NCBI RefSeq assembly: GCF_000092905.1
Contig: NC_014098.1
Coordinates: 496,001 to 560,000, forward strand
From: Kyrpidia tusciae DSM 2912
GTDB taxonomy: Bacteria > Bacillota > Bacilli > Kyrpidiales > Kyrpidiaceae
Length of the DNA stretch: 64,000 bases
Direction of reading: 5' to 3'
Shown here: in pieces, positions 61,817-64,000 of the stretch
How the letters are laid out: each line of letters begins with the position of its first letter
How positions within the stretch are numbered: position 1 is the stretch's first letter
The notes under the pieces: generated by a model
The model's input: the letters and a program-made list of their open reading frames with translations, nothing else
Database searches by the model: none
Told to the model about the DNA's origin: nothing
Program-made: the position numbers and the translations under genes

Positions 61817-61830
61817 GAGGAGGATCAGCC

Positions 61831-63885
61831 GTGGCAAAAGGCATGAGCGGGACGGGTACCGCGGCGTCCGCCGGGACGTGGAGCAAGGAAGTGCTCAAAG
61901 AAGCGGTCCGGGAATCGCTGCGAAAACTGGATCCCCGGGTGCAGTGGCGCAATCCGGTGATGTTTGTGGTGGAGATCGGGGCGGCGCTCACCACGGCCGG
62001 GGTGGTGGTCGACGCGTTTACCGGGGGACCGTTCTGGTTCGATTTCCAATTGGCGGTGTGGCTGTGGTTGACGGTGGTGTTCTCCAATTTCGCAGAATCG
62101 CTGGCCGAGGGGCGGGGGAAAGCGCAGGCGGCGGCGCTCCGGCGGACGCGGTCCGAGACCATGGCGAAAAAGATCGTCGGAGACCGGATCGAAACGGTGC
62201 CGTCTACCGATCTTCGCAAAGGGGATATGGTCCTGGTGGAGGCCGGAGACATCATTCCCGGAGATGGAGAGGTGATCGAGGGTCTCGCTTCGGTGGATGA
62301 AAGTGCAGTGACCGGGGAGTCGGCGCCGGTGATTCGCGAGTCCGGCGGGGACCGCAGTTCGGTGACCGGAGGAACTCGGGTGCTCTCCGACTGGATCCGC
62401 GTAAAGATTACCGCAGACCCCGGAGAGACCTTCTTGGACCGGATGATTGGGTTGGTGGAAGGGGCCAAACGGCAAAAAACGCCCAACGAAATCGCCCTGA
62501 CGATTTTGTTGGTGGGGCTCACGATCATCCTGCTGCTGTCCGTCACGACCTTGGCGCCCTTTGCGCGTTATTCCGGTGCCGTGCCGTCGATTCCGGTGCT
62601 GGTGGCCCTGCTGGTCTGCCTGATTCCCACCACCATCGGAGGGCTGCTCAGCGCCATCGGCATCGCCGGGATGGACCGGTTGCTGCGGCGAAACGTCCTC
62701 GCGATGTCGGGCCGGGCGGTGGAGGCGGCCGGGGACGTGGATGTCCTGTTGCTCGACAAGACCGGGACCATCACCTTGGGAAATCGCATGGCGACGGAGT
62801 TGATCCCGGTCTCCGGGGTCACGCCGGACGAGTTGGCGGTGGCCGCCCATATGAGCTCCCAGGCGGACGAGACTCCCGAAGGCCGAAGCATCGTGCAGCT
62901 GGTCAAAGAAAAATTCCAACTGAAAGATCGGGATCTACAGTCTCTGGGCGCGACTTTTGTTCCCTTCAGTGCCCACACCCGGATGAGCGGGGTGGACGTG
63001 GGCAACTGGAAGATTCGAAAAGGGGCCCCCGATGCGGTCACCCAGTGGGTGCGGGGACAAGGGGGTCAGGTGCCTTCCGAGGTGGATGGGATCGTCGAGA
63101 GGATCGCAAAACAAGGGGGAACGCCCCTTCTCGTGGCCATGGACGATCGGATCCTGGGTGTCATTTATTTGAAGGATATCGTCAAGGGCGGGATCAAAGA
63201 GCGGTTTGCGATGTTGCGCCAAATGGGCATCAAAACGGTGATGATCACCGGGGACAACCCCTTAACCGCCGCCGCCATCGCCGCCGAAGCCGGTGTGGAT
63301 GATTTTCTCGCCGAGGCGACGCCGGAGACCAAATTAGCCCGGATTCGGGAATACCAGTCCCAAGGGCAGTTGGTGGCCATGACCGGGGACGGCACCAACG
63401 ACGCTCCGGCCCTGGCTCAGGCGGATGTCGGGGTGGCGATGAACAGCGGGACCCAGGCGGCCAAGGAAGCCGGCAATATGGTGGATCTGGACAGTGATCC
63501 GACAAAACTAATCGATGTGGTGGAAATCGGCAAGCAGCTCCTGATCACCCGGGGCGCCCTGACCACCTTCAGCATCGCCAATGACGTCGCTAAATATTTT
63601 GCGATCATCCCGGCGATGTTCTCGGTGACCTATCCGCAATTGAACGTTCTGAACATCATGCACCTGTCTACGCCGCACAACGCCATCCTGACGGCGGTGG
63701 TGTTCAACGCCCTGATCATCATCGCTCTGGTGCCGCTGGCTCTGCGGGGGGTGCGGTACCGGCCGAGTGGGGCCAATGCCCTTTTGCGGCGCAATCTATG
63801 GATCTACGGAGTGGGCGGGTTGATCGTGCCCTTTGTCGGCATAAAGTTGCTGGACGTCCTGTTCTCGGCGATCGGGATCCGATGA
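61831..63885 (+). CDS. kdpB: potassium-transporting ATPase ATP-binding subunit
   Basis: P-type ATPase subunit that energises K+ uptake, 684 residues. The phosphorylation site is DKTGTIT with Asp near residue 309. TGES (actuator loop), the KGAPDAV nucleotide region, and [20 protein letters not shown] (hinge) are complete. It starts with GTG after AGGAGGAGG, 15 bases behind kdpA. The length fits the family. Confidence 0.95.
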   Translation: MAKGMSGTGTAASAGTWSKEVLKEAVRESLRKLDPRVQWRNPVMFVVEIGAALTTAGVVVDAFTGGPFWFDFQLAVWLWLTVVFSNFAESLAEGRGKAQAAALRRTRSETMAKKIVGDRIETVPSTDLRKGDMVLVEAGDIIPGDGEVIEGLASVDESAVTGESAPVIRESGGDRSSVTGGTRVLSDWIRVKITADPGETFLDRMIGLVEGAKRQKTPNEIALTILLVGLTIILLLSVTTLAPFARYSGAVPSIPVLVALLVCLIPTTIGGLLSAIGIAGMDRLLRRNVLAMSGRAVEAAGDVDVLLLDKTGTITLGNRMATELIPVSGVTPDELAVAAHMSSQADETPEGRSIVQLVKEKFQLKDRDLQSLGATFVPFSAHTRMSGVDVGNWKIRKGAPDAVTQWVRGQGGQVPSEVDGIVERIAKQGGTPLLVAMDDRILGVIYLKDIVKGGIKERFAMLRQMGIKTVMITGDNPLTAAAIAAEAGVDDFLAEATPETKLARIREYQSQGQLVAMTGDGTNDAPALAQADVGVAMNSGTQAAKEAGNMVDLDSDPTKLIDVVEIGKQLLITRGALTTFSIANDVAKYFAIIPAMFSVTYPQLNVLNIMHLSTPHNAILTAVVFNALIIIALVPLALRGVRYRPSGANALLRRNLWIYGVGGLIVPFVGIKLLDVLFSAIGIR

Positions 63886-63908
63886 TAAAAGAAAGAGGAG
63901 TGACGGGC

Positions 63909-64000
63909 ATGGCGAGAACGTGGTGGACGGCGGTTCGCAGCGTTCTGGTCTTGACGGTTCTCACCGGGGTGGCGTACCCTCTGGTGGTGACGGGGCTGGC
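63909..64000 (+). CDS. kdpC: potassium-transporting ATPase subunit C (partial)
   Basis: Start of KdpC, cut by the window end after about 30 codons. ARTWWTAVRSVLVLTVLTG and YPLVVTGLA match the N-terminal membrane helix of KdpC, which couples the A and B subunits. AAAGAGGAG lies upstream of the ATG. The kdpD/kdpE sensor genes would be expected beyond the window. Confidence 0.88.
   Translation, partial: MARTWWTAVRSVLVLTVLTGVAYPLVVTGL

Overview
The window looks like chromosomal DNA from a GC-rich, aerobic, Gram-positive bacterium of the Bacillota, most likely Alicyclobacillaceae close to Kyrpidia. This placement is inferred from gene content and was not tested by a search. The signs are a futalosine-pathway menaquinone gene (mqnE), several B. 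subtilis-like families (divergent PAP2, DUF86, YuiH-like oxidoreductase, CtaM-like DUF420 protein), lipoproteins with Gram-positive signal sequences, strong GGAGG ribosome sites, frequent GTG and TTG starts, and two ECF sigma/anti-sigma pairs.

Layout. 0-16 kb is ordinary core sequence: a DUF86 protein, an envelope cluster (polysaccharide deacetylase, MGDG-synthase-type glycosyltransferase, divergent PAP2), an MBL hydrolase, cobalamin adenosyltransferase, two HAD phosphatases, MarR, fumC, a collagen-like protein, P5C dehydrogenase, mqnE, an ABC exporter and a YuiH-like molybdoenzyme. 16.4-20.9 kb holds a DoxX protein and nosD-nosL-nosY-nosF without nosZ. 21-26 kb has a beta-propeller/phosphoesterase fusion, a second polysaccharide deacetylase and a thiolase.

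26.3-42.6 kb is the disturbed part. An acyl-CoA ligase gene is split by an IS607-type element (tnpA plus tnpB) and also carries an in-frame stop. Next come a helicase fragment fused to a truncated MerR gene, a WYL regulator with a DinB protein, a second IS607-type element whose tnpA has lost its catalytic domain, a HIRAN protein, regulator/efflux pairs (HxlR-SDR-MFS, PadR-MFS), another truncated MerR, a second DinB protein and a HepT remnant. This reads as an acquired, repeatedly rearranged region with leftovers of defence or toxin genes.

42.6-52 kb returns to host-like sequence: ECF sigma/anti-sigma/ABC operon, enoyl-CoA hydratase, cyanase, PAP2 phosphatase and a membrane protein, a second ECF sigma/anti-sigma pair and a Bcr/CflA pump. 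A group II intron 3' tail and a hicA-hicB toxin-antitoxin pair follow.

53.3-57.9 kb is the most interesting part: a cytochrome bd-superfamily-like subunit fused to a c-type haem domain, a membrane partner, a DeoR-type regulator fused to a NosL-like metal-binding domain with a perfect palindrome over its promoter, a FixH/YtkA-like lipoprotein and a DUF420 protein. Together they suggest a metal-responsive terminal-oxidase module. The window ends with nagA and a kdpFABC potassium-pump operon cut off inside kdpC.
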